This document shows positions 1-7,854 of a stretch of 33,306 nucleotides of DNA, in pieces. How positions within the stretch are numbered: position 1 is the stretch's first letter; the number at the start of each line of letters is the position of its first letter. Position numbers and translations under genes: made by a program. The stretch comes from an uncultured Bacilli bacterium (GTDB taxonomy: Bacteria > Bacillota_I > Bacilli_A > RFN20 > CAG-826): NCBI GenBank assembly GCA_944368945.1, contig CALVXH010000011.1, positions 1 through 33,306 of the forward strand. Reading direction: 5' to 3'. The notes beneath the pieces were generated by a model. The model was not told the DNA's origin. It saw only the letters and a list, made by a program, of their open reading frames with translations, and ran no database searches.

Positions 1-66
1 GGCTATGCTAATGAAGAACCTAAGGAAGCAGCACCTAGAAAGAAAGACTACATCGTTAGAGTATAA
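1..66 (+). CDS. C-terminal end of an unidentified protein (5' truncated by window edge)
   Basis: Frame 1 is open from the first base and ends in TAA at 64-66, giving the last 21 residues, ending KKDYIVRV. The tail is rich in Glu, Lys and Pro/Ala and looks like a flexible charged C-terminus. Nothing in it identifies a family. It is followed about 30 bases later by a terminator-like hairpin, which supports it being a real gene end and the end of its transcription unit. Confidence 0.6.
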   Translation, partial: GYANEEPKEAAPRKKDYIVRV

Positions 67-96
67 AATATTTACAATATACTTATTTAATCACTT

Positions 97-140
97 AAGC
101 CATCATTCTTATTTTGCTGAGCTTGGTGGCTTTTTTGTTT
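97..140 (+). terminator. Rho-independent terminator
   Basis: AAGCCATCA (97-105) pairs with TGGTGGCTT (124-132) with one G-U pair, and is followed by a run of T residues interrupted by a single G (131-140). The loop is long (about 18 nt), so the hairpin is moderate. It closes the unit ending at 66. Confidence 0.6.
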
Positions 141-149
141 TTCTAAGAA

Positions 150-580
150 TTGCTTAGAAAGGTAAAGTCAAGATTTACCAAGTGTGATTTAATCAGGAAT
201 AAAGATAATAAAGTAGCTAAAATTTCTTTTTATGGTAGTAGTGAAGATAATTATAAGGTAGGGGATGAAATTGATCCTTTTGTTAATATTGATAATTTGT
301 CTTTATATTCATTAGATTATGATAGATTAACTACCAATAAAGACTTAACTAAACCTATAATTAGTTTAGGCTTAAAAAAATAAAAAATAATTATTATTTA
401 ACAGAGGATAAACTATTTGCAAAAAATAAATACTTTATTATTAAGGGTATATTTAATATTTCTAAAGAGAAGATGATTTTAAGTGTGATAAATAACAAGG
501 ATGAAAGTTATTCTATTATTGTAGATAAAGATGATAATTTATATGTAGAAATGTGTGTTTTTATTAAATATAAAAAATAA
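150..580 (+). pseudogene. Small unknown protein split by a -1 frame change at an A7 run
   Basis: Frame A runs from a TTG at 150 to TAA at 381-383 (77 residues). Frame B continues without a stop from the A-run to TAA at 578-580, adding about 66 residues with similar composition (Lys, Asn, Asp, Ile rich). The two halves join exactly at A AAA AAA (374-380), positioned as an in-frame -1 slippery heptamer with the frame-A stop directly after it. Joined, the product would be about 143 residues, soluble, with no signal peptide or membrane segment and no family I recognise. There is no good ribosome binding site before the TTG and an in-frame TAA lies at 144-146, so the true start is uncertain. It may be a decayed gene, a homopolymer sequencing error, or real slippage. 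Confidence 0.45.
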
Positions 581-755
581 TTTTGACTTTTAAAAACCAT
601 GCAAAAACGGCATATTTATTTGAATAAATTAAAATAATAATAAAAAAATCTTATATTTTATTTGCAATTTATATAAAATAACAAGGACCTATTAAATGCA
701 AAAAGTATTTTAATTATTTGATAGTTGTTATATAAATAAAGTTAAGAGTGAGCCT

Positions 756-1460
756 ATGTTAAGAATTGCAATTGTTGAAGATGATGTTAAATATCAAGAC
801 ACTATTAAAGAATATTTGTCTCGTTATGAAAAGGAAAATTCTACTGAATTCAAAGTTGAAGTTTTTTCTAATGCGTTAAATTTTTTAGATGATAAAACAT
901 TTTTTAACATTATATTTTTAGATATTGAAATGCCATTTATGAATGGACTTGAAGCTGCTAAAAAGTTAAGAGTTTCAAATTCTAAAAGCACAATTATATT
1001 TATAACAAATATGGCTAAATATGCTGTTAAAGGTTATGAAGTTGACGCTATGGACTTTTTAATTAAACCTGTAGAATATTTTAACTTTTCATTAAAACTT
1101 GCTAAAGCAATTAGAATTCAAGATGATGAAAATAAAAAATATTTAATGCTTGATACAAGTGCGGGAATGATTAGAGTTAACATTAATGAGATTTTATATG
1201 TTGAAAGTAGTCTTCATTATGTCTTTTATCACACTTCAAAAGAAGAATATAAAGTTAGAGGCTCAATGAAGGTTGTAGCTGAAGCATTAGAAAAATATCA
1301 TTTTGCGAAGTGCAATAGTTCATTTTTGGTTAATCTAGCAAAAGTTGATAAAGTTGTTGATGATGGTGCTTATTTAAATGGAACTGTTATAAACATTTCA
1401 AGAAGTAAGAAAAAAGAATTCTTAGATGCTCTTGCTAATTATTATGGTGATTTTAAATGA
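756..1460 (+). CDS. LytTR-family response regulator (AgrA/LytR type)
   Basis: A 234-residue two-domain regulator. The receiver domain (about 1-120) has the acidic pair E8-D9-D10, the phosphoacceptor D56 in FLDIEMP, T84 at the switch position and K104-P105, so all catalytic receiver residues are present. Residues about 130-230 form a LytTR DNA-binding domain (LMLDTSAG..., ILYVESSLHYVFYHT, SFLVNLAKVDKV). This family binds pairs of direct repeats about two helical turns apart and usually activates transcription. The stop overlaps the kinase start in ATGA (1457-1460), implying translational coupling and a cognate pair. The start is preceded by a weak SD-like AGAGTGAG. A plausible target is the promoter before the SGNH lipoprotein downstream. 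An AAAGTTAAG matching the generic LytTR box lies at 738-746. Confidence 0.92.
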   Translation: MLRIAIVEDDVKYQDTIKEYLSRYEKENSTEFKVEVFSNALNFLDDKTFFNIIFLDIEMPFMNGLEAAKKLRVSNSKSTIIFITNMAKYAVKGYEVDAMDFLIKPVEYFNFSLKLAKAIRIQDDENKKYLMLDTSAGMIRVNINEILYVESSLHYVFYHTSKEEYKVRGSMKVVAEALEKYHFAKCNSSFLVNLAKVDKVVDDGAYLNGTVINISRSKKKEFLDALANYYGDFK

Positions 1461-2752
1461 TTGCTTTTTTAATCCAGTTATTAATTCCTATTTTATTAAT
1501 TTTTATTCGATTTAAAAAAAGAAAATATTTTTTAATTAGACTATTAGGATGTGCATTAGTTACATTTTTAATAGCATTTTTTATTCCAAACGAATCAACA
1601 CTATCTTTTCTAGGAAAAGAAGTTAGTTATTATATATTTTACTTATTAACATACCTTTTTGCGTTTCTTTATGTTTTAGTTTGTTTTGATTTGCCTTTAA
1701 CGCCGGCTTTATTTTATGCAATCGCAGCTTTCTTAATTCAAAACTTAGCACACCATATGTTTGGTCTTATTTTACGTTTTGCCGGAGTAAGCTTAATAAA
1801 TCAATATAATAAAATAGAATATTTAGTAATACTTGGCTGCATGTATTTAGTTGTTTATGCAATATTTTTGTTTACTTTTTTCTACCGTTTAAAACCAGAA
1901 ATGTTATTAAAATTGCCAACAACATCAACATTTCTAATTTCAGGTGTCTTTTTGACAATAATGATTATATTAGGAATTTTTATTAGGCATATTCGTTATG
2001 ATCTTTTTAGCAATTTAAGTGTTGCTACAATTTACGAAACTTACTCAGTTGTTTTAGATGTTTTGATTTTGTCTATTCAATTTAATGTATTTAAAAACGA
2101 ACGACTTAAAGAAAGCAATAAAGAGTTAGAACAAAAATTGGAATTTGAAAGTCAATACTATAAGCTTGCACAGGAAAATATGGAGTTAATTAATATTAAA
2201 TGCCATGATTTGAAACATCAAATTGGTGCATTGAAGTCTATAGATGATAGTGATCTTAGAAAAAATAGTATTAAAGAACTTGAAAAAGAAGTTTTAATCT
2301 ATGAGGACATTGCTAAAACAGGAAATGAAGCTTTAGATTACATTTTTACTGATAAAAGTCTATTAGCAAGGAAAAAAGATATTACTTTTACATATATTGC
2401 TGATGGCAAAAAAGTAGACTTCATGAGCTTTAGTGATATATGTTGCTTATTTGGAAATATTTTAGATAATGCTATTGAAGCAGTTTCAAAAATCGAAGAC
2501 AAAGAAAAAAGAGTAATAACATTAAAATTGATTGAAAAGGCAAACATGGTTTATATCCATATTTCTAATTACCATGAAAATAAACTTCAATTTAAAAACG
2601 GCTTGCCATTAACAACAAAAAAATCATCTGGACATGGTTTTGGAACAAAATCCATAAAATACATTGTTGAAAAATATAATGGCAACTTAACTATTAAAGA
2701 TCAAAATAATCTCTATGTTATGGATATTTTGTTTCCTATTAAAGAAAAATAA
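1457..2752 (+). CDS. AgrC-like GHKL sensor histidine kinase (HPK10 type)
   Basis: 431 residues. The N-terminal half has about six to seven hydrophobic segments (near residues 2-18, 27-43, 57-77, 83-103, 120-143, 157-176, 190-210), a polytopic membrane sensor as in AgrC. A charged coiled coil follows (about 213-247, KESNKELEQKLEFES). The phosphoacceptor box is CHDLKHQIG with H250 the likely phosphorylated residue. The N box is GNILDNAIEA (N334, D337, N338) and the G box is GHGFGTKSIKYIV. It would autophosphorylate and phosphorylate D56 of the overlapping regulator. No AgrB/AgrD-like peptide-maturation genes are next to it, so the signal is unknown. The stop is followed within a base by the phased repeat array and then a terminator. 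Confidence 0.92.
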   Translation: MIAFLIQLLIPILLIFIRFKKRKYFLIRLLGCALVTFLIAFFIPNESTLSFLGKEVSYYIFYLLTYLFAFLYVLVCFDLPLTPALFYAIAAFLIQNLAHHMFGLILRFAGVSLINQYNKIEYLVILGCMYLVVYAIFLFTFFYRLKPEMLLKLPTTSTFLISGVFLTIMIILGIFIRHIRYDLFSNLSVATIYETYSVVLDVLILSIQFNVFKNERLKESNKELEQKLEFESQYYKLAQENMELINIKCHDLKHQIGALKSIDDSDLRKNSIKELEKEVLIYEDIAKTGNEALDYIFTDKSLLARKKDITFTYIADGKKVDFMSFSDICCLFGNILDNAIEAVSKIEDKEKRVITLKLIEKANMVYIHISNYHENKLQFKNGLPLTTKKSSGHGFGTKSIKYIVEKYNGNLTIKDQNNLYVMDILFPIKEK

Positions 2753-2822
2753 TTGCCTAAAATTTGCAAATTATTGCCAAGTAAAGTAAATTTTTGCCAA
2801 AAAAATACATTTTTATGCCAAT
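2753..2822 (+). promoter_or_regulatory. Helically phased TTGCC(A/T)A direct repeats, candidate LytTR activator sites
   Basis: Five related copies occur in about 65 bp: TTGCCTA (2753), TTGCAA (2764), TTGCCAA (2774 and 2794) and ATGCCAA (2815). Their central G residues lie at 2755, 2766, 2776, 2796 and 2817, intervals of 11, 10, 20 and 21 bp, all whole numbers of helical turns. They lie just upstream of the candidate -35 of the SGNH lipoprotein gene. LytTR regulators typically bind direct repeats on one face of the helix upstream of -35. Seen: copies and spacing. Inferred: binding by the adjacent regulator. The last copy also forms the left arm of the terminator. Confidence 0.45.
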
Positions 2823-2843
2823 TGAAATATATTGGCTTTTTTT
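2817..2843 (+). terminator. Terminator of the regulator-kinase operon
   Basis: GCCAAT (2817-2822) pairs with ATTGGC (2831-2836) around an 8-nt loop, followed by seven T (2837-2843). The stem is short, so termination may be partial. Its position argues that the following gene starts downstream, at 2881. Confidence 0.55.
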
Positions 2844-2859
2844 AATGGATAATTATAGT
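2832..2859 (+). promoter_or_regulatory. Candidate promoter of the SGNH lipoprotein gene
   Basis: TTGGCT (2832-2837) and TATAGT (2854-2859) are separated by 16 bp. The -35 is a poor match, as expected for an activator-dependent promoter, and overlaps the terminator's right arm. Transcription would begin near 2866, about 15 nt before the start codon. Confidence 0.35.
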
Positions 2860-2880
2860 AACAAAGAAATCGAGCACAAT

Positions 2881-3693
2881 ATGAGAAAAAGAGATTTATT
2901 AACAATAGTATTTTCATTTTTGATGTTAACAAGCTGTTCTTGTTCAGTTTTTGCTGCTGGTAATGATTCGAAATATGATCCAAGTAATTGCGAACTAAAA
3001 ACAAATATTTTAAATGGAAAGACAATGTATTGGTTAGGATCAAGTGTTACTTTAGGAATGGAAAGTGGCGAACAAGGTGTTGCTGAATACTTAAAGGCAC
3101 TTGATGGAGTTAATTTTGAAAAAGAAGCAAAAAGTGGAACAACTTTAAAAGGTTCATTAACTGATGATAGTTATGTGGCTAGATTAGTAAATAGTAAAAA
3201 GTTTGATAAAAATAAAAATATTGATGCATTTATATGTCAATTGTCAACTAACGATGCTAAGAAGGTTAATGTATCATCATTTGGTAGTGTTACTAGTCAA
3301 GATAAATTAAATTTAAACGATTTTGATGTTACAACAACAATAGGTGCTATGGAATATGTTATTAACTATGTTCGTAACACTTGGGATTGTCCTATATATT
3401 TTTATACCAATGCTTATATTGCTGATAGTGGAATGAAATCTATAAGCCATACATTAGGTAGCGATTATAAAAAACTTATTGACTTATCATATGATGTTTT
3501 GGATAAATACAATTCTCTACCAAATTACAAAGTAAAAATAATTGATATGTTTAATGATGAGGATTTTAACAACATTACAGATGATGAATATAAGTTATAT
3601 ATGTTTGATGCAATTCACCCAACTAAAGCTGGCTATTTAGAGTGGTGGACTCCATTTTTTGAGAATTATTTTTTTAACGAATTTGGAGAATAA
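2881..3693 (+). CDS. SGNH/GDSL-family hydrolase, predicted lipoprotein
   Basis: I place the start at ATG 2881 (270 residues). The longer reading from TTG 2794 runs through a terminator and would bury the signal peptide. Residues 1-18 form a lipoprotein signal ending in lipobox L16-T17-S18-C19, so it should be anchored outside the membrane. SGNH landmarks are present in order: G53-S54-S55 (block I, S55 the likely nucleophile), S-T-N124-D (block III Asn) and D243-A-I-H246 with HPTKAGY (block V dyad). The canonical Asp of GDS is replaced by Ser. Such enzymes are esterases, often acting on acetylated glycans, so the substrate is not predictable. It lies right after the LytTR/kinase pair with its own candidate promoter, and may be its target. 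Confidence 0.8.
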   Translation: MRKRDLLTIVFSFLMLTSCSCSVFAAGNDSKYDPSNCELKTNILNGKTMYWLGSSVTLGMESGEQGVAEYLKALDGVNFEKEAKSGTTLKGSLTDDSYVARLVNSKKFDKNKNIDAFICQLSTNDAKKVNVSSFGSVTSQDKLNLNDFDVTTTIGAMEYVINYVRNTWDCPIYFYTNAYIADSGMKSISHTLGSDYKKLIDLSYDVLDKYNSLPNYKVKIIDMFNDEDFNNITDDEYKLYMFDAIHPTKAGYLEWWTPFFENYFFNEFGE

Positions 3694-3704
3694 ATTAGGT
3701 TATA

Positions 3705-3739
3705 AAGTGTTTGAATTAGGTACCACTTCAATCACTTTT
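3705..3739 (+). terminator. Possible weak terminator after the SGNH gene
   Basis: AAGTGTTTGAA (3705-3715) and TTCAATCACTT (3727-3737) are complementary except for one central mismatch, with an 11-nt loop. Only four T follow the stem, so termination is uncertain. A second small perfect hairpin (GTCAG/CTGAC, 3750-3764) lies between it and the next ribosome binding site. Confidence 0.35.
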
Positions 3740-3791
3740 AATAAAAAATGTCAGTTTTGCTGACTATATACTAAATTAGAAGGAAATACAT

Positions 3792-6700
3792 ATGAAAACA
3801 AAAATAACAAGATACAAGAAACTTTATAGAGTTCTTGCCTCTACATTTCTTCTTACAGGGATTTTAGGTGTAAGTGGTCAAATTGTTACGCAAGAATGGA
3901 GTACCTACATAAATAAGTATTTAGGTATTTCTGGAACACAAGTAGTTCCATCTGAAGATAGTCAAGAAGATCCAACACATTTTAAGAGTGATTTTAGTTC
4001 TTATACAGAAGTTAGAGATCATGCAAGAGATGTAGCTAGAGAAGTTCAAGCTGAAGGAACTGTTTTAATGACAAATAAAAATAAGGCTTTACCTTTAGCA
4101 AAAGGGTCAAAAGTTACATTCTTGTCATATTCAACAGTTGATATCGCTTATGGTGGAACTGGAAGTGGCGGTGTTACGGCTAGTGAAGAGCGTGAAACTA
4201 ATTTATTAAAGGCTGCCACTAAAGATAATCGTTTGGATATGAACGAAACAATTTATGATTTCTATAATGATCAACTTGCTTCAGGATACGAAGCTAAAGA
4301 TGGTGCTATTACTAGAAAAGAAGGTGGAGGATGGGGTGCAAACGCAACTCCTGTATCCTATCAAGCACCTGAAATTAATCCAAGCAAATTTACAAGTGAA
4401 GTTACTGAAAGTTTTAATACTTATAAAGACGCTGCAATTTTTGTTTTAACAAGAATTGGTGGTGAAGGAAATGATTTATTAAATAGTGGTGACAATGCAG
4501 ATAGTAACTATTTACAATTAACAGATGATGAAAAGGCAGTTCTTCAAGCGATGAAGGATGGTCCATTTACAAAGCGTATTGTTTTAGTTAATACATTTAA
4601 TACACCTGAATTAGATTGGCTTGATGAATATAACATTGATGCTTGTTTATATATTGGTGGTCCTGGTGAAGTTGGACTTGATTCTGTTGTTGATATTCTT
4701 GTTGGAAATGTTAATCCAAGTGGAAAACTTGCTGATACATATGCAACTAGTAGCTTTTCATCACCTGCAATGCAAAATTTTGGCGAATTTGAATTTGCAA
4801 ATTCGAGTGAAGTAACAAATCCAGATAGTAAAAAGTATTTAATGTATAATGAAGGCATTTATGTTGGATATAGATATTATGAAACAAGATATGAAGATCA
4901 AGTTTTAAATAGATATAATGCAACAAGTGCAAAAGGAAGCTATGCATCAAATGGTGGATGGAATTATGCTGATGAAGTTCAATTTTCATTTGGATATGGG
5001 TTAAGTTACACTACGTTTGAACAAAAATTTGATAGTTTATCAGTTAACGAAGCAGAAAAGACTGCAGAAATCAAAGTAAGTGTTAAAAATACTGGTTCTG
5101 TTGCAGGCAAAGATGTAGTAGAAATTTATGCTCAAGCACCTTATTATGAAGATGGCGTTGAAAAGAGTGCAATTCAACTTTGTGGTTTCTATAAAACAGA
5201 AGTTATTGAGCCTAATGTAACAAAGCAAATTACATATACTGTAGATTTAAATGATATTGCAAGTTATGATTATGAAAATAATAAAACATACATTTTAGAT
5301 GAAGGTACATATTATTTTTCAATTGGAAATGGAGCTCATGAAGCATTAAATAATATTCTTTTAGCTAAAGATGCAACATTGCCAACAGGTGAAAGTGGAA
5401 ATGAGGCAAATGCTAAAATTTGGAATAAAGGTTCATTTAATAAAGATGAATACTCTTTAAGCAAGACAAATAGAAAAGTTACAAATCAATTTGATGATGT
5501 CAATATTAATTACTATAAGACTGGTGAAGACGATATAGTTACTTACCTTTCTAGAAGTGATTGGGATAAGACATGGCCTGAAAATATGACTGGCTTTAGC
5601 GCTCCTGAAAAAATGCTTAGCGATATTAGTAGTTTATATGATGCTAATAATAATCCATCAGCTTATGAAAAAGGTGATAGTGATATTAGTAGTATTACAA
5701 CTGGATCAACAGCAACCTCTTATAATATTGCAATGATGATTGGGGTAGATTATGATGATTCAACTTGGGACGATTTACTTGACCAAATCACTATAGATGA
5801 AATGGCAGATTTCACTAGACAGGGAAGAGTTGCAATTCCATCAGTTAATCAGCCTGAAACGACAGCTGTTGATGGTCCTGCTGCTTGGACAAAATCATCT
5901 TATTATGAAAAATATGACGATTATGGCAATTTGAAAAAGACAAATGAAGCAATGGTTTTATACCCAACTGAAACAGTTATTGCTTCAACATGGAATGTTG
6001 ATTTAACACACAAAGTAGGTCTTTCATTTGGTGAAGAAGGCTTATGGGGTGGCGGTGTTGGCTGGTATGGTCCAGGTGCAAACATCCATAGAACTCCATT
6101 TAGTGGAAGAAATTTTGAATACTATAGTGAAGATGGCTTTATTAGTGGAAAACTTGCAGAAGCTGAAACTAAAGGAGCAATGGAAAAGGGCGTTATTCCT
6201 TACTTAAAGCATTTCTTCTTAAATGATCAAGAAACAAACAGAATTGGTGTTTGCACATTCTCAAACGAACAAGCATTAAGAGAAATTTACTTACGTGGAT
6301 TCCAATATGCTTTTGAAACAACAGGTGAAGACGATAAAGCTTGTACTGGTGTTATGGGAGCATTTAATAGATTAGGTGTTACTTGGACAGGACATGATTC
6401 TAATCTTTGGAAGAACGTCATGGAAACAGAATGGGGCTTTACAGGCAACATTACTACTGACTTTGGGCAAAAGCCACAATCATTAATGGAACCTCAACTT
6501 GCTTTAGAAGCAGGTACAACAATGTTCTGTACAAGTGGAACAAGTATGTCATCAATTCTTGCAGAAAGAGCAAAATCAGATGTTAAATTACTTGGATATT
6601 TAAGAGAAGCAACTCATAGAAATCTTTATAATATGGCTAATTCACTAGCTATGAATGGCTTAACTTCAGATTCTAAAGTTATCGATGTTGTAACTTGGTA

Positions 6701-6800
6701 TGAGGGAGCAATAATTGGTGTAATTAGTGCTTCAGCAGTAATTGCAGCAGCTTCATTAGCCTTACTTGGTTATTCAACATTCAAAAAGGAGGAAGAATAA
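3792..6800 (+). CDS. Domain-swapped glycoside hydrolase family 3 enzyme with N- and C-terminal membrane anchors
   Basis: 1002 residues with a good ribosome binding site (AGAAGGAAA). Order of parts: N-terminal membrane segment (about 13-33); the GH3 C-terminal alpha/beta sandwich (about 75-360; EGTVLMTNKNKALPL, GGPGEVGLDSVVDIL, NPSGKLADT); a Y-E-T-R/FGYGLSYTTF segment near 399; an Fn3-like domain (about 410-520); then the GH3 barrel (about 665-955). The barrel has D694-G-P, K806-H807-F and ITTD890F, where D890 is the expected nucleophile. E225 in GGEGND is a candidate acid/base. A last membrane helix (about 971-997) ends in FKKEEE. Sandwich-before-barrel order is known in some GH3 beta-glucosidases, for example of rumen Firmicutes. 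Anchors at both ends are less usual. It likely cleaves beta-linked oligosaccharides at the cell surface. The sugar is not predictable. Confidence 0.9.
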   Translation: MKTKITRYKKLYRVLASTFLLTGILGVSGQIVTQEWSTYINKYLGISGTQVVPSEDSQEDPTHFKSDFSSYTEVRDHARDVAREVQAEGTVLMTNKNKALPLAKGSKVTFLSYSTVDIAYGGTGSGGVTASEERETNLLKAATKDNRLDMNETIYDFYNDQLASGYEAKDGAITRKEGGGWGANATPVSYQAPEINPSKFTSEVTESFNTYKDAAIFVLTRIGGEGNDLLNSGDNADSNYLQLTDDEKAVLQAMKDGPFTKRIVLVNTFNTPELDWLDEYNIDACLYIGGPGEVGLDSVVDILVGNVNPSGKLADTYATSSFSSPAMQNFGEFEFANSSEVTNPDSKKYLMYNEGIYVGYRYYETRYEDQVLNRYNATSAKGSYASNGGWNYADEVQFSFGYGLSYTTFEQKFDSLSVNEAEKTAEIKVSVKNTGSVAGKDVVEIYAQAPYYEDGVEKSAIQLCGFYKTEVIEPNVTKQITYTVDLNDIASYDYENNKTYILDEGTYYFSIGNGAHEALNNILLAKDATLPTGESGNEANAKIWNKGSFNKDEYSLSKTNRKVTNQFDDVNINYYKTGEDDIVTYLSRSDWDKTWPENMTGFSAPEKMLSDISSLYDANNNPSAYEKGDSDISSITTGSTATSYNIAMMIGVDYDDSTWDDLLDQITIDEMADFTRQGRVAIPSVNQPETTAVDGPAAWTKSSYYEKYDDYGNLKKTNEAMVLYPTETVIASTWNVDLTHKVGLSFGEEGLWGGGVGWYGPGANIHRTPFSGRNFEYYSEDGFISGKLAEAETKGAMEKGVIPYLKHFFLNDQETNRIGVCTFSNEQALREIYLRGFQYAFETTGEDDKACTGVMGAFNRLGVTWTGHDSNLWKNVMETEWGFTGNITTDFGQKPQSLMEPQLALEAGTTMFCTSGTSMSSILAERAKSDVKLLGYLREATHRNLYNMANSLAMNGLTSDSKVIDVVTWYEGAIIGVISASAVIAAASLALLGYSTFKKEEE

Positions 6801-6801
6801 T

Positions 6802-7233
6802 ATGGAAAATGTATTAGGTTATCTTAAAAGTAGAACACCTGGATGGTTTGTAACTTTAGCAACATTATTCTTAGGTTTAATTACTTTAATTATATATACA
6901 GCTAGAGGTGGTAATTCATATTCGCCTGTATCTACAACAGCAGTAATAATCTTTGTAGTAGCAATTATTACAAATGCCTTGATTCTAATTAAAGATTTTA
7001 AGGTAGGAGCTTATGTCCCATTTATCTTCTATGTTGTTGGTTTAGGTGTGTTACTTAATACAGAAATGTTATTTATTTCAAATGTATTAACCGGAATTGA
7101 TAATAATGCATTTGATCCTGCGTATATAGCGATGTTTATCTTCTTAATTCTTACTATTGTTTGTAGTTTCGCTTCAACAATAATGACAATTCATAAAGAA
7201 GAAAAAGCAATCACAGTTACAGCAGCTAATTAA
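6802..7233 (+). CDS. Small four-helix membrane protein linked to GH3
   Basis: 143 residues from ATG 6802. AAAAAGGAGGAAG, inside the last codons of the GH3 gene, is an excellent ribosome binding site with correct spacing, whereas an in-frame upstream ATG at 6766 lacks one. Four hydrophobic segments lie near residues 16-36, 46-65, 71-91 and 107-128; there is no signal peptide and no soluble domain. I recognise no family. A one-base gap from the GH3 gene and a shared terminator show that they are co-transcribed. It may assist insertion or positioning of the doubly anchored glycosidase, which is inference from context only. Confidence 0.8.
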   Translation: MENVLGYLKSRTPGWFVTLATLFLGLITLIIYTARGGNSYSPVSTTAVIIFVVAIITNALILIKDFKVGAYVPFIFYVVGLGVLLNTEMLFISNVLTGIDNNAFDPAYIAMFIFLILTIVCSFASTIMTIHKEEKAITVTAAN

Positions 7234-7235
7234 TA

Positions 7236-7264
7236 AAAAAATCCCTGTTATGCAGGGATTTTTA
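7236..7264 (+). terminator. Rho-independent terminator of the GH3 operon
   Basis: AAAAATCCCTG pairs perfectly with CAGGGATTTTT around a 5-nt loop (7248-7252), with the T-tract in the right arm. A strong terminator. Confidence 0.9.
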
Positions 7265-7343
7265 TTATAAATAAATAGTTATTATTACTTTCGCTTTATA
7301 TAATAATTGCCTCTTATTTAATCTAAAGCCTGGAGGTAATGAA

Positions 7344-7822
7344 ATGAAAGGTATTAAAAAGGGATTTTATTATTAAGTTTAGTTAGTATAAGTTTTGGTT
7401 TAAATATAACAAGTAATAAAAATAGTAACGAATTAAAATTAAGTTCTTTTAGTAATAAAAGAATTAGTAAGGCTAATAAAAATGCTGATTCAAAATTGAA
7501 AGTAACTCTTCTAGATGGAGGGGATGCTAGTGACACATATGAAGTTAAAGAGAAAGGATATGGTTGTATATCGATAGTAATCACTTCACCTGGTGATTAT
7601 TTAATTATACAAGTTGATACTTCTAAAGCTGGTGAATATAAGCTTGGTTTTAAAGCTACTGACAAGTATGGTGTTAGTCAAGAAAAATATGTCACTATAA
7701 AAGTTATAAAAAAAGATAACAATAAGTTAGCAATTATTATCCTTTCTTCGTTCATTGTTGCAATTTTAGCAATTGGTGGAGTTACCATATTAATTATTAA
7801 AAAAGTTAGTAAATCTAGATAA
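7344..7822 (+). pseudogene. Small surface protein with an Ig/cadherin-like domain and C-terminal anchor, frameshifted in the signal peptide
   Basis: GGAGGT (7332-7337) precedes ATG 7344, but that frame stops after MKGIKKGFYY at 7374-7376. Reading in the -1 frame from the AAAAAGGG run (7356-7363) restores GILLLSLVSISFGLN, a textbook signal-peptide core, and continues open to TAA at 7820-7822. Restoring one base, most simply an A, would give a protein of about 158 residues: signal peptide, an Asn/Ser/Lys-rich linker, a beta domain of the Ig/HYR-like type (TSKAGEYKLGFKATDKYG), a C-terminal membrane helix (AIIILSSFIVAILAIGGV) and a basic tail. This is a type-I surface protein layout. The downstream ORF has no plausible start of its own. 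The indel may be a true mutation, phase variation or a sequence error. A TATAAT lies at 7299-7304. Confidence 0.6.
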
Positions 7823-7854
7823 TATTTTTAAATTTTATTTGATGTGCATATTGA

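Noticed and set aside
2794-2880. Longer N-terminus of the SGNH protein from TTG 2794 (or ATG 2845)
   Set aside because: It would translate through the repeat array and terminator and would bury a good lipoprotein signal peptide that starts at 2881.
4544-5228. Several minus-strand frames within the GH3 gene
   Set aside because: Mirror frames of a well-supported, motif-bearing coding sequence.
7344-7376. Programmed -1 slippage for the small surface protein
   Set aside because: The site is T AAA AAG, which does not meet the X XXY YYZ rule; an indel is the simpler explanation.
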